NCBI RefSeq assembly: GCF_007829835.1
Contig: NZ_VIWP01000015.1
Coordinates: forward strand, 61,258-125,257
Length of the DNA: 64,000 bases
Direction: 5' to 3'
Origin: Neorhizobium alkalisoli
GTDB taxonomy: Bacteria; Pseudomonadota; Alphaproteobacteria; Rhizobiales; Rhizobiaceae
Shown: in pieces, positions 27,226-36,614 of the stretch
Position numbering within the stretch: position 1 is the first letter of the stretch
Layout: each line of letters starts with the position of its first letter
Position numbers and translations under genes: made by a program
The notes under the pieces: generated by a model
Told to the model about the DNA's origin: nothing
Databases searched by the model: none
Seen by the model: the letters and a program-made list of their open reading frames with translations, nothing else

Positions 27226-29331
27226 ATGCGCCCTGCCCTCCTCGATCCGCTGTTTTCCACCGTCGCCTCGCTTGCCGGTGTCGGCCCGAAACTCGCAGAC
27301 CTCCTTGCCCGCGTCACCGGACGCGAGGATGCCGATGACTGCCGTGTCCTCGATCTGCTCTTCCACGCGCCCTTCTCGATCATCGACCGGCGCAACCGGC
27401 CGGGCATTGCGCTGGCACCGCAGGGCGTGATTGTCACCATCGAGGGACGTGTCGATCGCCACCAGCCGCCGCCGCGCGGCTCCAACATGCCCTACCGGGT
27501 GTTTCTGGTGGATGACACAGGCGAACTGGCACTGACCTTCTTCCGCGCCAAGGGCGACTGGCTGAACAAATCGCTGCCGATCGACGAGATGGTCATGGTC
27601 AGCGGCAAGGTCGACTGGTTCAACGGCCGCGCCTCGATGGTGCATCCCGATTTCATGGTAAAAGTCTCGGAGGCGGAAAACCTGCCTTTGGTCGAGCCGG
27701 TCTATCCGCTCACCGCCGGGCTTTCGCCAAAGGTTCTTCGCCGGACGATCGATGGGACGCTGGCGCGTATTCCGGAATTTCCCGAATGGGCGGATATGGC
27801 CCTGACGCAGCGTCAGGGCTTTCCTTCCGTTTCGGAAGCCTTTCGCCAGCTGCATGATCCGCGTGACGCGGCCGATCTCGATCCGAAGGCACCGGCGCGG
27901 CGAAGGCTTGCCTATGACGAGTTTCTGGCCGGTCAGGTTTCTTTATCGCTGGTGCGCCAGAAGGTTCGAAAAGTGCCGGGGCAGCCGATCCGGGTGAAGG
28001 GTGAGCTTGCGGCAAAGATCACCGCCGCCTTGCCCTTCTCGCTGACGCCGAGCCAGCGCAGCGCCGTCGATGACATCCTGAAGGACATGGCCGGCGAGGA
28101 CCGGATGTTGCGGCTACTGCAGGGCGATGTCGGGGCCGGTAAGACGCTGGTTGCGCTTCTTTCCATGGCAGCTGCGATTGAGGCCGGCGGCCAGGCGGTG
28201 CTGATGGCGCCGACCGAAATTCTGGCACGCCAGCATTTTGCGACGATCTCGAAACTGGCGGGTGCCGCCGGCGTCAATGTCGATATCCTCACCGGCCGCA
28301 CCAAGGGCAAGGAGCGCGACCAGATCGTCGAGCGGATTGCGTCCGGTGAGGCGCAGATCATCATCGGCACCCATGCGCTGTTCCAGGATGCCGTCAACTA
28401 CAACAACCTCATGCTGGCAGTCGTCGATGAACAGCACCGGTTCGGCGTGCACCAAAGACTGAGGCTTACCGCCAAGGGCATTTCCCCGCATATGCTGGTG
28501 ATGACGGCGACGCCGATCCCGCGCACGCTGGTTCTCGCCGCCTTCGGTGACATGGATGTCTCGAAACTCACGGAGAAGCCGGCCGGTCGCAAGCCGATCC
28601 AGACGGTGACGATCCCGACCGAGCGGATCGGCGATATCGTTGCCCGCCTGAAAGGCGCCGTGGCCGAGGGCAAAAAGGCCTATTGGATCTGCCCGCTGGT
28701 CGAGGAGTCGGATGTGTCCGAACTGATGTCGGCGGAGGAGCGTCACGCGGTTCTCGCCCGCGAACTCGGCGCGAAAAATGTCGGGCTTGTGCATGGGCGG
28801 ATGAGCGGGCCGGAAAAGGATGCGGTCATGACCGCCTTCAAGAATGGCGAGATCCGGCTGCTGGTCGCAACGACCGTCGTCGAGGTCGGCGTCGATGTGC
28901 CGGATGCGACGATCATGGTGATCGAACATGCCGAACGCTTCGGGCTTGCACAGCTGCACCAGCTGCGCGGCCGTGTGGGACGTGGCGACGAGGCCTCGAC
29001 CTGCATCCTTCTCTACAAGGGACCGCTCAGCGAAACCGGCCATGCGCGGCTCTCCATCCTGCGTGACAGCGAGGACGGTTTTCTGATCGCCGAAGAAGAT
29101 CTGAAACTGCGCGGGGAAGGCGAGCTTCTGGGCACCCGCCAGTCCGGCACGCCGGGCTTTCGGATCGCCAGCCTCGAGGCGCATGCCGACCTGCTCGAGA
29201 TCGCCCGCAAGGATGCGGCCTATCTACTCGATCGGGATCCCGATCTTACCAGCGAGCGCGGTGAGAGCATGCGGGTACTCCTATACCTGCATCGCCGTGA
29301 CGAGGCGATCCGGTTCCTGAGAGCAGGGTAA
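27226..29331 (+). CDS. recG: ATP-dependent DNA helicase RecG
   Basis: Branch-migrating helicase that regresses stalled replication forks. 701 residues: N-terminal wedge domain (OB fold, about 60-160), helicase with Walker A G-D-V-G-A-G-K-T (about residue 300), D-E-Q-H box and motif VI Q-L-R-G-R-V-G-R, then the C-terminal TRG region (G-T-R-Q-S-G). The ATG at 27226 is taken as start by family length; a GTG/ATG-type start 30 bases earlier is in frame. Divergent from sdhE-mfd. Confidence 0.96.
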   Translation: MRPALLDPLFSTVASLAGVGPKLADLLARVTGREDADDCRVLDLLFHAPFSIIDRRNRPGIALAPQGVIVTIEGRVDRHQPPPRGSNMPYRVFLVDDTGELALTFFRAKGDWLNKSLPIDEMVMVSGKVDWFNGRASMVHPDFMVKVSEAENLPLVEPVYPLTAGLSPKVLRRTIDGTLARIPEFPEWADMALTQRQGFPSVSEAFRQLHDPRDAADLDPKAPARRRLAYDEFLAGQVSLSLVRQKVRKVPGQPIRVKGELAAKITAALPFSLTPSQRSAVDDILKDMAGEDRMLRLLQGDVGAGKTLVALLSMAAAIEAGGQAVLMAPTEILARQHFATISKLAGAAGVNVDILTGRTKGKERDQIVERIASGEAQIIIGTHALFQDAVNYNNLMLAVVDEQHRFGVHQRLRLTAKGISPHMLVMTATPIPRTLVLAAFGDMDVSKLTEKPAGRKPIQTVTIPTERIGDIVARLKGAVAEGKKAYWICPLVEESDVSELMSAEERHAVLARELGAKNVGLVHGRMSGPEKDAVMTAFKNGEIRLLVATTVVEVGVDVPDATIMVIEHAERFGLAQLHQLRGRVGRGDEASTCILLYKGPLSETGHARLSILRDSEDGFLIAEEDLKLRGEGELLGTRQSGTPGFRIASLEAHADLLEIARKDAAYLLDRDPDLTSERGESMRVLLYLHRRDEAIRFLRAG

Positions 29332-29367
29332 CGAGCTTAATGGCAAACCTGTTGACGGTCGATTTCG

Positions 29368-29449
29368 TCATCCTCGCGCTTGTCGCGAGGATCTAGTCAC
29401 GCCAGCAATATCAGGCACTTGCAGATCCTGGGGACAAGCCCGAGGATGA
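29368..29449. repeat. Palindromic intergenic repeat, 27-bp arms
   Basis: Two 27-base inverted arms (29368-29394 and 29423-29449) match at 24 of 27 positions and are separated by 28 bases. The left arm is itself a hairpin, ATCCTCGCG/CGCGAGGAT with a CTTGT loop. The TCATCCTCG...GAGGATCT core is typical of the palindromic intergenic elements scattered in rhizobial genomes; it sits between the convergent recG and DUF502 genes and may also stop transcription. Confidence 0.8.
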
Positions 29450-29496
29450 AGGCGGAGAGGGTTGCGACCTTCGTCGATGGCCCGAATGAACAGCTG

Positions 29497-30198
29497 CTAT
29501 TTGCTGGCAGACAGATTGTCAGGCGCTGGCAGAACTGGAACCGGCGCGGGTTTTGGCGCATATTCGGGAGCGATCAGGCCGCCGGAAATCAGCAGCTTGG
29601 CGCCCTCTTCCGGCGTCATGTCGAGCATGACGATCTTGCTCTTCGGCACGAACATCAGAAAGCCTGCGGTCGGCACCGGCGTCGGCGGCATGAAGACACC
29701 GACCATTTCCTCACCGTCCTGATTGAGCTTCACGGCAATCTCGCCGGACGCATCACCCGAGATGAAGACCAGCGCCCACATGCCGGGGCTTGGAAACTCG
29801 ATCAGGCCGCATTTCTTGAAGGAGGTGGACTGTTCCTTCAAAACCGTTTCGAGGATCTGCTTGACGCTGCGGTAGATCGTGCGGATCAGCGGCATGCGAT
29901 GCAGGATCGACTCGCCGAAATTGACGATCGAGCGGCCGATCAGGTTCTTACCGAGAAAGCCGATAATGGTGATGAACAGGACCGCGACCACCAGACCCGT
30001 GCCGGGAATGGTGATGTTGAAATAATATTGCGGATCGTAACGCTGGGGAATGTAGGGCGTCACCCAGCTGTCGGCCCAGTCGATGAAAGTGAAGGTCAGC
30101 CAGACAGTGATCGCCAGAGGCGCACAGATGATCAGCCCGGTGAGGAAATTGTTCCGGAGTCGGCCTGCCAGCGATATTCGCTCCGGACTATCGCTCAT
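29497..30198 (-). CDS. DUF502 membrane protein
   Basis: 233 residues with two transmembrane helices (about 15-40 and 65-90) followed by a soluble domain with V-F-M-P-P-T-P-V-P-T-A-G, the DUF502 signature. Function unknown; plant homologues are the COV proteins. AAGGAAA precedes the ATG at 30198. The last 20 residues are Pro/Ala-rich. It lies downstream of glmS on the same strand, 91 bases away, so co-transcription is possible. Confidence 0.87.
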   Translation of the reverse strand: MSDSPERISLAGRLRNNFLTGLIICAPLAITVWLTFTFIDWADSWVTPYIPQRYDPQYYFNITIPGTGLVVAVLFITIIGFLGKNLIGRSIVNFGESILHRMPLIRTIYRSVKQILETVLKEQSTSFKKCGLIEFPSPGMWALVFISGDASGEIAVKLNQDGEEMVGVFMPPTPVPTAGFLMFVPKSKIVMLDMTPEEGAKLLISGGLIAPEYAPKPAPVPVLPAPDNLSASK

Positions 30199-30288
30199 GC
30201 GCTTTCCTTAAATTCATCGATGCATTGCCGCGTTAACCACGCGACAATGCCGGATGCCTTGCTGCGATGCAAGAAAAAGCGATGCGTA

Positions 30289-32115
30289 TCACTCGACAGT
30301 GACGGATTTGGCCAGATTGCGCGGCTGGTCGACGTCGGTGCCCATGAAGACTGCCGTATGATAGGCGAGCAGCTGGATCGGCAAGGAGAAGATCATCGGC
30401 GAAATGATCTCGTCGACATTCGGCAGCACGATCGTCGCCATGGTCGGCAGTTTCGAGGCGGCCGCGCCCTTTTCATCGGTGATGAAGATGATCTTGCCGC
30501 CGCGGGCCGCCACTTCCTGCATGTTCGACACGGTCTTTTCGAAGAAGCGGTCATGCGGGGCAATGACGATGACCGGCATATGTTCGTCGATCAGCGCAAT
30601 CGGACCATGCTTCAGCTCGCCGGCGGCATAACCTTCTGCGTGGATATAGGAGATTTCCTTGAGTTTTAGCGCGCCTTCCATGGCGAGCGGGAAGCTCGTG
30701 CCACGGCCGAGGTAAAGCACGTCCTTGAAGCGAGACAAGTCGCGCGACAAAGCTTCGATTTGCGGCTGGATGTCGTTCAACACCCGGCTCATGATACGCG
30801 GCATTTCCGAGAGATGTTTGACCATGGCCTTTTCATCACCGGCAGTGACCGTACCGCGAGCGCGACCTGCACCGATCGACAGTGCGGCGAGAACGGCGAG
30901 CTGGCAGGTGAAGGCCTTTGTCGATGCGACGCCGATTTCCGGGCCGGCAAGGATCGGGAAGATCGCATCCGATTCCCGGGCAATCGTCGATTCCCGGACA
31001 TTGACCACGGCACCGATCTTCAGGCCCTCGTCCTTGCAATAACGCAGCGAGGCAAGCGTATCGGCGGTTTCGCCGGACTGGGAGATGAAGAGCGCGGCCT
31101 GGGTCGGCGACAGCGGCAGTTCGCGGTAGCGGAATTCCGAAGCGACATCGATCTCGACCGGCAGGCGCGCATAACGCTCGAACCAGTATTTGCCGACGAG
31201 GCCTGAGAGATAGGCGGTGCCGCAGGCGGAAATCGCCAGGCCGGTGATCTTTGCAAAATCGATCGGCGTGTCCTGCGCCTTCACCGTATGGGAGGCGAAA
31301 TCGATATAATGGCTGAGCGCATGGGAGATGATCTCCGGCTGCTCGTAGATTTCCTTCTCCATGAAATGGCGATGGTTGCCCTTGTCGACCATGAAGGCGG
31401 CGGCCTGGGAAATCTGGCTCTTCCGCTTTACCGGCTTGCCATCATAATCGATGATCTCGGCGCCCCTGTGCGTGATGATCGCGCAGTCGCCATCGACGAG
31501 ATAGGTGATCTCGTTGGTAAAGGGCGACAGCGCAATCGCGTCGGAGCCCAGGAACATCTCGCCACGGCCATGGCCGATCGCGAGCGGCGGCCCAAAACGG
31601 GCGGAGAAGATCGTGCCGGGATCGTCCTCGAACATCACGACCAGCGCATAGGCGCCGGAGACGCGGTTGAGCGTGGCGAGCATGGCCGCGCGGTGATCGA
31701 GGCCCTGGCGGGTGTATTTTGCGAGAAGATGGGCGACGACTTCCGTATCCGTCTGGCTGCTGAAGACGGCGCCTTCCGCAAGCAGTTCGTCCTTCAGCTC
31801 GGAAAAGTTCTCGATGATACCGTTGTGGACGACGGCAACGCCTTCGACGAAATGCGGATGGGCATTGGCCTCGTTCGGCACGCCATGGGTGGCCCAGCGG
31901 GTATGGGCGATGCCGATCGTGCCCGGAAGGGATGCTTCGTCGAGCTTCTTTTCGAGATTATAGAGCTTGCCTTCCGCGCGGCGGCGGTCGAGGCGGCCCT
32001 CGTGGATGGTCGCGACACCGGCCGAATCGTAACCGCGATATTCGAGCCGCCTCAGCGCATCGACCAGACGCGCCGCCACCGGTTCATTACCGACAATCCC
32101 GACAATCCCGCACAT
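30289..32115 (-). CDS. glmS: Glucosamine-fructose-6-phosphate aminotransferase (isomerizing)
   Basis: First step to UDP-GlcNAc: makes glucosamine-6-phosphate from fructose-6-phosphate and glutamine. 608 residues, with the glutaminase domain starting at the nucleophile Cys2 (M-C-G-I-V-G), two SIS sugar-isomerase domains (about 290-420 and 460-590) and the C-terminal P-R-N-L-A-K-S-V-T-V-E. GGAGAGATC precedes the ATG. No glmS ribozyme is seen upstream, as expected outside Gram-positive bacteria. With glmU 3 kb away the locus covers two hexosamine steps. Confidence 0.97.
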   Translation of the reverse strand: MCGIVGIVGNEPVAARLVDALRRLEYRGYDSAGVATIHEGRLDRRRAEGKLYNLEKKLDEASLPGTIGIAHTRWATHGVPNEANAHPHFVEGVAVVHNGIIENFSELKDELLAEGAVFSSQTDTEVVAHLLAKYTRQGLDHRAAMLATLNRVSGAYALVVMFEDDPGTIFSARFGPPLAIGHGRGEMFLGSDAIALSPFTNEITYLVDGDCAIITHRGAEIIDYDGKPVKRKSQISQAAAFMVDKGNHRHFMEKEIYEQPEIISHALSHYIDFASHTVKAQDTPIDFAKITGLAISACGTAYLSGLVGKYWFERYARLPVEIDVASEFRYRELPLSPTQAALFISQSGETADTLASLRYCKDEGLKIGAVVNVRESTIARESDAIFPILAGPEIGVASTKAFTCQLAVLAALSIGAGRARGTVTAGDEKAMVKHLSEMPRIMSRVLNDIQPQIEALSRDLSRFKDVLYLGRGTSFPLAMEGALKLKEISYIHAEGYAAGELKHGPIALIDEHMPVIVIAPHDRFFEKTVSNMQEVAARGGKIIFITDEKGAAASKLPTMATIVLPNVDEIISPMIFSLPIQLLAYHTAVFMGTDVDQPRNLAKSVTVE

Positions 32116-32263
32116 AAAGATCTCTCCAAATTTTCATTCCGCGCGAATTCCTATCGGAACGCGCTCACCGCGCAATCATCCGCGCGGTCACTTTCGATAT
32201 CGGATCGTAACGCGAAATTCTTAATTCCTTGACGCCGACCGTTTTCGTGGAATTTCCGACACG

Positions 32264-32294
32264 AAAAAGGGAGGCGGATCGCTCCGCCTCCCCC
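32264..32294 (-). terminator. Terminator of gcd
   Basis: On the minus strand a perfect 10-bp stem (32269-32278 with 32283-32292, GGGAGGCGGA/TCCGCCTCCC) with a 4-base loop, followed by five T. It lies 45 bases after the gcd stop. Confidence 0.92.
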
Positions 32295-32337
32295 TGCTTA
32301 TCAGGCTTTATTGTCACCCCTGAGTGACGTCCTGCCG

Positions 32338-34674
32338 TTACTTGCGCAGACGGTAGGCGACCACGTAATCGCCGCGCTGCGGGCTCTGGCGGGCGCCGCC
32401 GGCAGCGATCAGCACGTACTGGCTGCCGTCCTTGCCCATATAGGTCATCGGCGTCGCCTGGGCGCCGATAGGCATGCGGCCCTTCCACACTTCGTCACCG
32501 GTCGCGGTGTCGATGGCGCGCAGGTAGAAATCCTGCGTGCCGGCATAGAAGGTCAGGCCACCGGCGGTCGTCAACGGACCACCGAGCGTCGGCATGCCGA
32601 TCTGCATGCCGAGCGGAACCTTGAGGCCGTTCGGCAGGACGCTGTCTTCGACGGAGCCGAGCGGGCGCTGCCAGACGAGCTTGCCGCTTTCCAGATCGAC
32701 GGCCGAGAGCGTGCCCCACGGAGGCATGTGGCAAGGAACGCCGAGCGGCGAGTAGAAGCCGCCGCGCAGAGCCGCAAACGGCGTGCCGGCCTGCGGGTGA
32801 ACGCCAGCGTCATGGCTCATATTGGCCGACATTTCCGGCGTTGCCTGTTCGCGCAGGATCAGTTCTGCGAGCTGCGGCATGCGGATGTCGTTGATGATGC
32901 CAAGTCCGCGGCTTTCGTCGATCGCCATCGAACCCCAGTTCATGCCACCGTAGAAGCCAGGATAGATCAGCGTGCGCGCACCCTGGATCATCGGCGTGTA
33001 CTGGCCTTCATAACGAAGCTTCTTGAAGGCGATACGGCATGCCAGCTGGTCGAACGGGGTTGCACCCCACATGTCGGCCTCGGTCAGCATTTCGCCGCCG
33101 AGATGCGGCATGTCCACCGAGAAAGGCTGGGTCGCCGAGATGACGTCGCCTTCCTGATGCGTCTGGGTGACCGGACGCTCTTCGACCTTCTTGACGGGTT
33201 TGCCGTCGCGGCGGTCGAGAACGTAGATATCGCCCTGCTTCGTCGTCTGGACAACGACCGGCGTGCCGTCGGCCATGTCGTACAGAGCCGGCTGCGAAGC
33301 GGTATCATAGTCCCACACGTCGTGATGGACGAACTGGAAGTGCCAGCGCTCGCGGCCGGTCGCGATGTCGAGAGCGACGAGCGAAGCGCCATACTTGTTG
33401 GTCGCCTCATTGCGGTGCGCGCTCCAGAAGTCGGGCGTACCGTTGCCGATCGGCAGATAGATCAGGCCGAGCTTGGCGTCGAAGGCGGGCGTCGACCACA
33501 TATTCGGCGTGCCGCGCGTATAGCTTTCGCCTTCCGGCGGCAGCTTGGTGATATTCGGGTTGCCGAGATCCCATGCCCAGACCAGTTCGCCGTTTTCAGA
33601 GCTGTAAGCGCGGATAACGCCGGACGGTTCGTTGGTTTCGCGGCCGTCACGCACCCAGCCGCCGATGATGACCAGACCATTGGTCACAGTCGGCATCGAA
33701 GTCGGGAAGTAATAGGTGTCCGGAACATCGCCCAGACCGGCCTTCAGGTTGGCTGCACCATTGGTCCCGAACTGGCCGCAGGTTTCGCCCGTATTGGCGT
33801 CGAGCGCGATCATCTGCGCGTCGATCGTCGTCAGGATGATGCGTGCGTGGCACTGCTGGCCTTCCGGCACGGCAGCACTTTCATAATAACCGACGCCGCG
33901 GCAACGGTTCCAGAACGTGTTGCTCTTCGACTTCGGGTCGAAACGCCACTTTTCCTGGCCCGTCGTCGCATCGAGCGAGATCACCTTGTTGAGCGGCGTG
34001 CAGACATAGACATTGTCGCCGATCTGGGTCGGGGTGTTCTGGAATTCCGATCCCTTGACCGGTTCTTCACCGGTGCGGAAGGTCCAGGCGACCTCGAGAT
34101 TGGAGACGTTCGCGGCGGTGATCTGGTTATAGGGGGCAAAGCGCGTGCCGGCGCCGCTATAACCGTAATACTGCCAATTGGTGCCCTGTTCGGACGGCTT
34201 TGCGCCATCCCGTGCGGCAACCGGCGCCTGCGGACGAAGAACGCCCTGCGGCTGGAAGGCGCCCCATGCGCCATAGGCAACAATGGCAACGAGAATGACG
34301 GCAATGCCGAAGCCCGGAAGCTTTGCGCCCTTGCCGGCCATGGCCGGCAGAAGAAGTGCGGCAAGAATGCCGATCACGACGAAGGGTGCCAGACGGGGAA
34401 CGAGGCCCCAGAAGGCGAAGCCGACTTCATAAACGCCCCAGACCGCCGTCGCGAGACCGATCAGCAGGAAGAGGACGAGGCCGGATGCCTTGCCGCGCAA
34501 CAGAAGCAGGGCTGAAACCAGAAGCGCGATACCGGCGATCAGATAATACCAGGACCCGCCAAGCGTGATCAAATAACCGCCCCCGGCCACAAAGGCCGCT
34601 CCGAAGAGAGCAAGGACGACGGCGAGTGCAATCACAAGCCATCTGAACGGCTTGTGGGATGTGAGCTCCGCCAC
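32338..34674 (-). CDS. gcd: Membrane PQQ-dependent dehydrogenase (glucose/quinate/shikimate family)
   Basis: Oxidises glucose or a related polyol or quinate on the periplasmic face and feeds electrons to ubiquinone. 778 residues: five transmembrane helices in the first 140 residues, then an eight-bladed PQQ propeller with repeated A-x-D-x-x-T-G-x-x-x-W tryptophan docking motifs. The start is GTG at 34674 with TGGAGA 6 bases before it. Substrate cannot be separated between glucose and quinate by reading. PQQ synthesis genes are not in the window. Upstream is a perfect palindrome that may be an operator. Confidence 0.92.
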   Translation of the reverse strand: MAELTSHKPFRWLVIALAVVLALFGAAFVAGGGYLITLGGSWYYLIAGIALLVSALLLLRGKASGLVLFLLIGLATAVWGVYEVGFAFWGLVPRLAPFVVIGILAALLLPAMAGKGAKLPGFGIAVILVAIVAYGAWGAFQPQGVLRPQAPVAARDGAKPSEQGTNWQYYGYSGAGTRFAPYNQITAANVSNLEVAWTFRTGEEPVKGSEFQNTPTQIGDNVYVCTPLNKVISLDATTGQEKWRFDPKSKSNTFWNRCRGVGYYESAAVPEGQQCHARIILTTIDAQMIALDANTGETCGQFGTNGAANLKAGLGDVPDTYYFPTSMPTVTNGLVIIGGWVRDGRETNEPSGVIRAYSSENGELVWAWDLGNPNITKLPPEGESYTRGTPNMWSTPAFDAKLGLIYLPIGNGTPDFWSAHRNEATNKYGASLVALDIATGRERWHFQFVHHDVWDYDTASQPALYDMADGTPVVVQTTKQGDIYVLDRRDGKPVKKVEERPVTQTHQEGDVISATQPFSVDMPHLGGEMLTEADMWGATPFDQLACRIAFKKLRYEGQYTPMIQGARTLIYPGFYGGMNWGSMAIDESRGLGIINDIRMPQLAELILREQATPEMSANMSHDAGVHPQAGTPFAALRGGFYSPLGVPCHMPPWGTLSAVDLESGKLVWQRPLGSVEDSVLPNGLKVPLGMQIGMPTLGGPLTTAGGLTFYAGTQDFYLRAIDTATGDEVWKGRMPIGAQATPMTYMGKDGSQYVLIAAGGARQSPQRGDYVVAYRLRK

Positions 34675-35054
34675 GGAAATTCTCCATTAAAATTAAAGGG
34701 AAGCCGCGTCCCGGAACGGGCAGCGACAGCTGCGCGAATTTGCACACTTGACATGGGTTCGCCGCAAGCTTGCCTCGGAATTGCCGTCAAAAAACCATGA
34801 AGTCAACGATTCTCCCCCTGATTTTATGGGGTATTGGCAAATAATATGACTCTTCTAGTCATATTTTAAGACGCAAGCAAGGGAGCAGCGGGGCGCCGGA
34901 ACAGTGCGGCAAATCGCCATATGTTACGCATATGCGAATAAATCAGCGGCAAAACCGGATTTCAAAGCAGCGTTGCAAAGCCGGTGCGATCACGCGCACC
35001 GGGCTACAGGCTCCATCCGAGCCTCACCTCACATTTCCGTGAGAAGTCGTCTCG
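34675..35054. other. gcd upstream region, no gene seen
   Basis: 380 bases between glmU and gcd, both on the minus strand. No credible open frame. It should contain the gcd promoter. The only clear structure is the palindrome at 34843-34865. Confidence 0.6.
34843..34865. promoter_or_regulatory. Perfect palindrome, possible operator for gcd
   Basis: AATATGACT and AGTCATATT, 9 bases each, around CTTCT, about 170 bases upstream of the gcd start. Could be a regulator site or a weak AT-rich terminator for glmU transcripts; neither can be decided by sequence alone. Confidence 0.4.
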
Positions 35055-36413
35055 TCAGCTTTTTTGGCGACTTTTCTTCAAGGCGAGCGCGCGTTCGCGA
35101 ATCACCGCGGCGCGGTCCGGCTTGGTTTCCTGCCTCGCCCGGCCAAAGGCGAGCGCATTGGCCGGAACGTCCTCGGTGATGACGCTACCGGATGCGATAT
35201 AAGCGCCATCGCCGATCGAGACCGGCGCCACGAGGGAGGAATTGGAGCCGACAAAAGCATTCTCGCCGATGCGGGTCTCATGCTTGTTCACGCCGTCATA
35301 ATTGCAGGTGATCGTGCCGGCACCGAGATTGGCATGGGCGCCGACAACGGCGTCGCCGACATAGGTCAGGTGATTGACCTTGGCGCCCTCGCCCACCTTG
35401 GCATTCTTCACTTCGCAGAAATTGCCGACTTTCGAGCCTTCCGAAAGATCCGCGCCGGGGCGCAGCCGCGCGAAAGGCCCAACACTTGCGCCTGCCGCGA
35501 CATGTGCGCCTTCGATATGGGAAAAGGCGTGGATGACAGCGCCGCTGTCGATCTTCGCGCCGGGGCCAAAGACGACATTCGGCTCGATCAGCGCGTCCTG
35601 GCCGATTTCCGTATCATAGGCGAGAAACACGGTTTCCGGCGCGATCATCGAGACGCCAGAAATCATCAATTCGTGGCGGCGGCGCTTTTGCCAGAGGGAT
35701 TCGATATAGGCGAGTTCGGCGCGGTTGTTGCAGCCGGTCAGCTCTTCTTCCGGCGCATCGACGGCCACGACCTTGCCGCCGGCCGCACGGGCGATTTCGA
35801 CGAGATCGGTCAGGTAATATTCACCCTTGGCATTGTTGTTGCCGATGCTGTCGAGCAGCGACAGGGCCTTGGCACCATTGATCGCCATCAGGCCGCTATT
35901 GCACCAGGTGACCTTGCGCTCCTCGTCGGTCGCATCCTTCTCCTCACGGATCGCGACGAGCTCGCCGTCTTTCACCAGAAGGCGGCCGTAACCGGTCGGA
36001 TTGGCAGTATGAAAACCGATGACGACGATATCGGCGCCTTCGGCCAGCTTTTCACGCGCCGCGGCAAAGGGCGTCGCGGTGATCAGAGGCACATCGCCGT
36101 AAGCGACGAGGATGTCGTCATATCCCTTTGCGATCGCCTCGCGCGCCGCAAGCACGGCATGACCGGTGCCGAGCCTTTCGGTCTGGGTGAAAGCCTGGAC
36201 GGAGATGCCATCGATCGAACCTGCCTTGGCGACACGCTCGGCATCGCGGCCAACGACCAGCGCGGCATCGGTCATCCCGGCAGACGCGACAGCCGCCATG
36301 ACATGAGCGATCATCGGGCGAGAGGCGACCGGATGCAAAACCTTCGACATGGAGGATTTCATGCGCGTGCTGTCGCCAGCGGCGAGGATGACGGCAAGGC
36401 AGGAACGGCTCAT
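35055..36413 (-). CDS. glmU: Bifunctional GlmU, UDP-GlcNAc pyrophosphorylase/acetyltransferase
   Basis: Acetylates glucosamine-1-phosphate and converts it to UDP-GlcNAc for peptidoglycan and lipopolysaccharide. 452 residues: N-terminal uridylyltransferase (about 1-230) with L-A-A-G-D-S-T-R-M-K-S and C-terminal left-handed beta-helix of hexapeptide repeats. The usual G-x-G-T of the nucleotide loop reads G-D-S-T. Start at 36413 is supported by AGGGAGAT and by family length; the frame extends 28 codons upstream without reason. Confidence 0.95.
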   Translation of the reverse strand: MSRSCLAVILAAGDSTRMKSSMSKVLHPVASRPMIAHVMAAVASAGMTDAALVVGRDAERVAKAGSIDGISVQAFTQTERLGTGHAVLAAREAIAKGYDDILVAYGDVPLITATPFAAAREKLAEGADIVVIGFHTANPTGYGRLLVKDGELVAIREEKDATDEERKVTWCNSGLMAINGAKALSLLDSIGNNNAKGEYYLTDLVEIARAAGGKVVAVDAPEEELTGCNNRAELAYIESLWQKRRRHELMISGVSMIAPETVFLAYDTEIGQDALIEPNVVFGPGAKIDSGAVIHAFSHIEGAHVAAGASVGPFARLRPGADLSEGSKVGNFCEVKNAKVGEGAKVNHLTYVGDAVVGAHANLGAGTITCNYDGVNKHETRIGENAFVGSNSSLVAPVSIGDGAYIASGSVITEDVPANALAFGRARQETKPDRAAVIRERALALKKSRQKS

Positions 36414-36495
36414 GGATAATCTCCCTATCGGCAATCGCGGTTTCATAGCAGGAACATGATTGAAGCGCGATAAACGCCTTCTAAATGGCTGCAAC

Positions 36496-36522
36496 AAAAA
36501 GGGCGCCCGAAAGCGCCCTTTT
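36496..36522 (-). terminator. Terminator of the BMP-type ABC operon
   Basis: Stem GGGCGC/GCGCCC extended by A-T pairs, loop of 6 bases, with TTTTTG following on the minus strand. It lies about 95 bases beyond the last gene of the operon. Confidence 0.85.
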
Positions 36523-36567
36523 GTTTAAATTGCCAGCCCCTCGCCTTTGCTCGGGGCGTTCGTCACT

Positions 36568-36606
36568 GCAATCGATTCACTGGATCGATTGCTCGGGCTT
36601 CGCCCG
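36568..36606. repeat. Palindromic intergenic element (two adjoining hairpins)
   Basis: GCAATCGAT/ATCGATTGC (36568-36576 and 36584-36592) and, one base on, CGGGC/GCCCG around TTC (36594-36606). The pair lies just past the stop of the binding-protein gene and resembles the small palindromic repeats common after rhizobial transporter genes; it may protect the mRNA 3' end. Confidence 0.6.
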
Positions 36607-36614
36607 ACCGCTCC

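Noticed and set aside
32116..32260. glmS ribozyme or riboswitch upstream of glmS
   Set aside because: No glmS ribozyme core is visible, and that element belongs mainly to Gram-positive bacteria.
32311..34515. Long open frame opposite gcd
   Set aside because: Antisense shadow of the PQQ dehydrogenase; composition rich in Arg/His/Ala as expected for a shadow.
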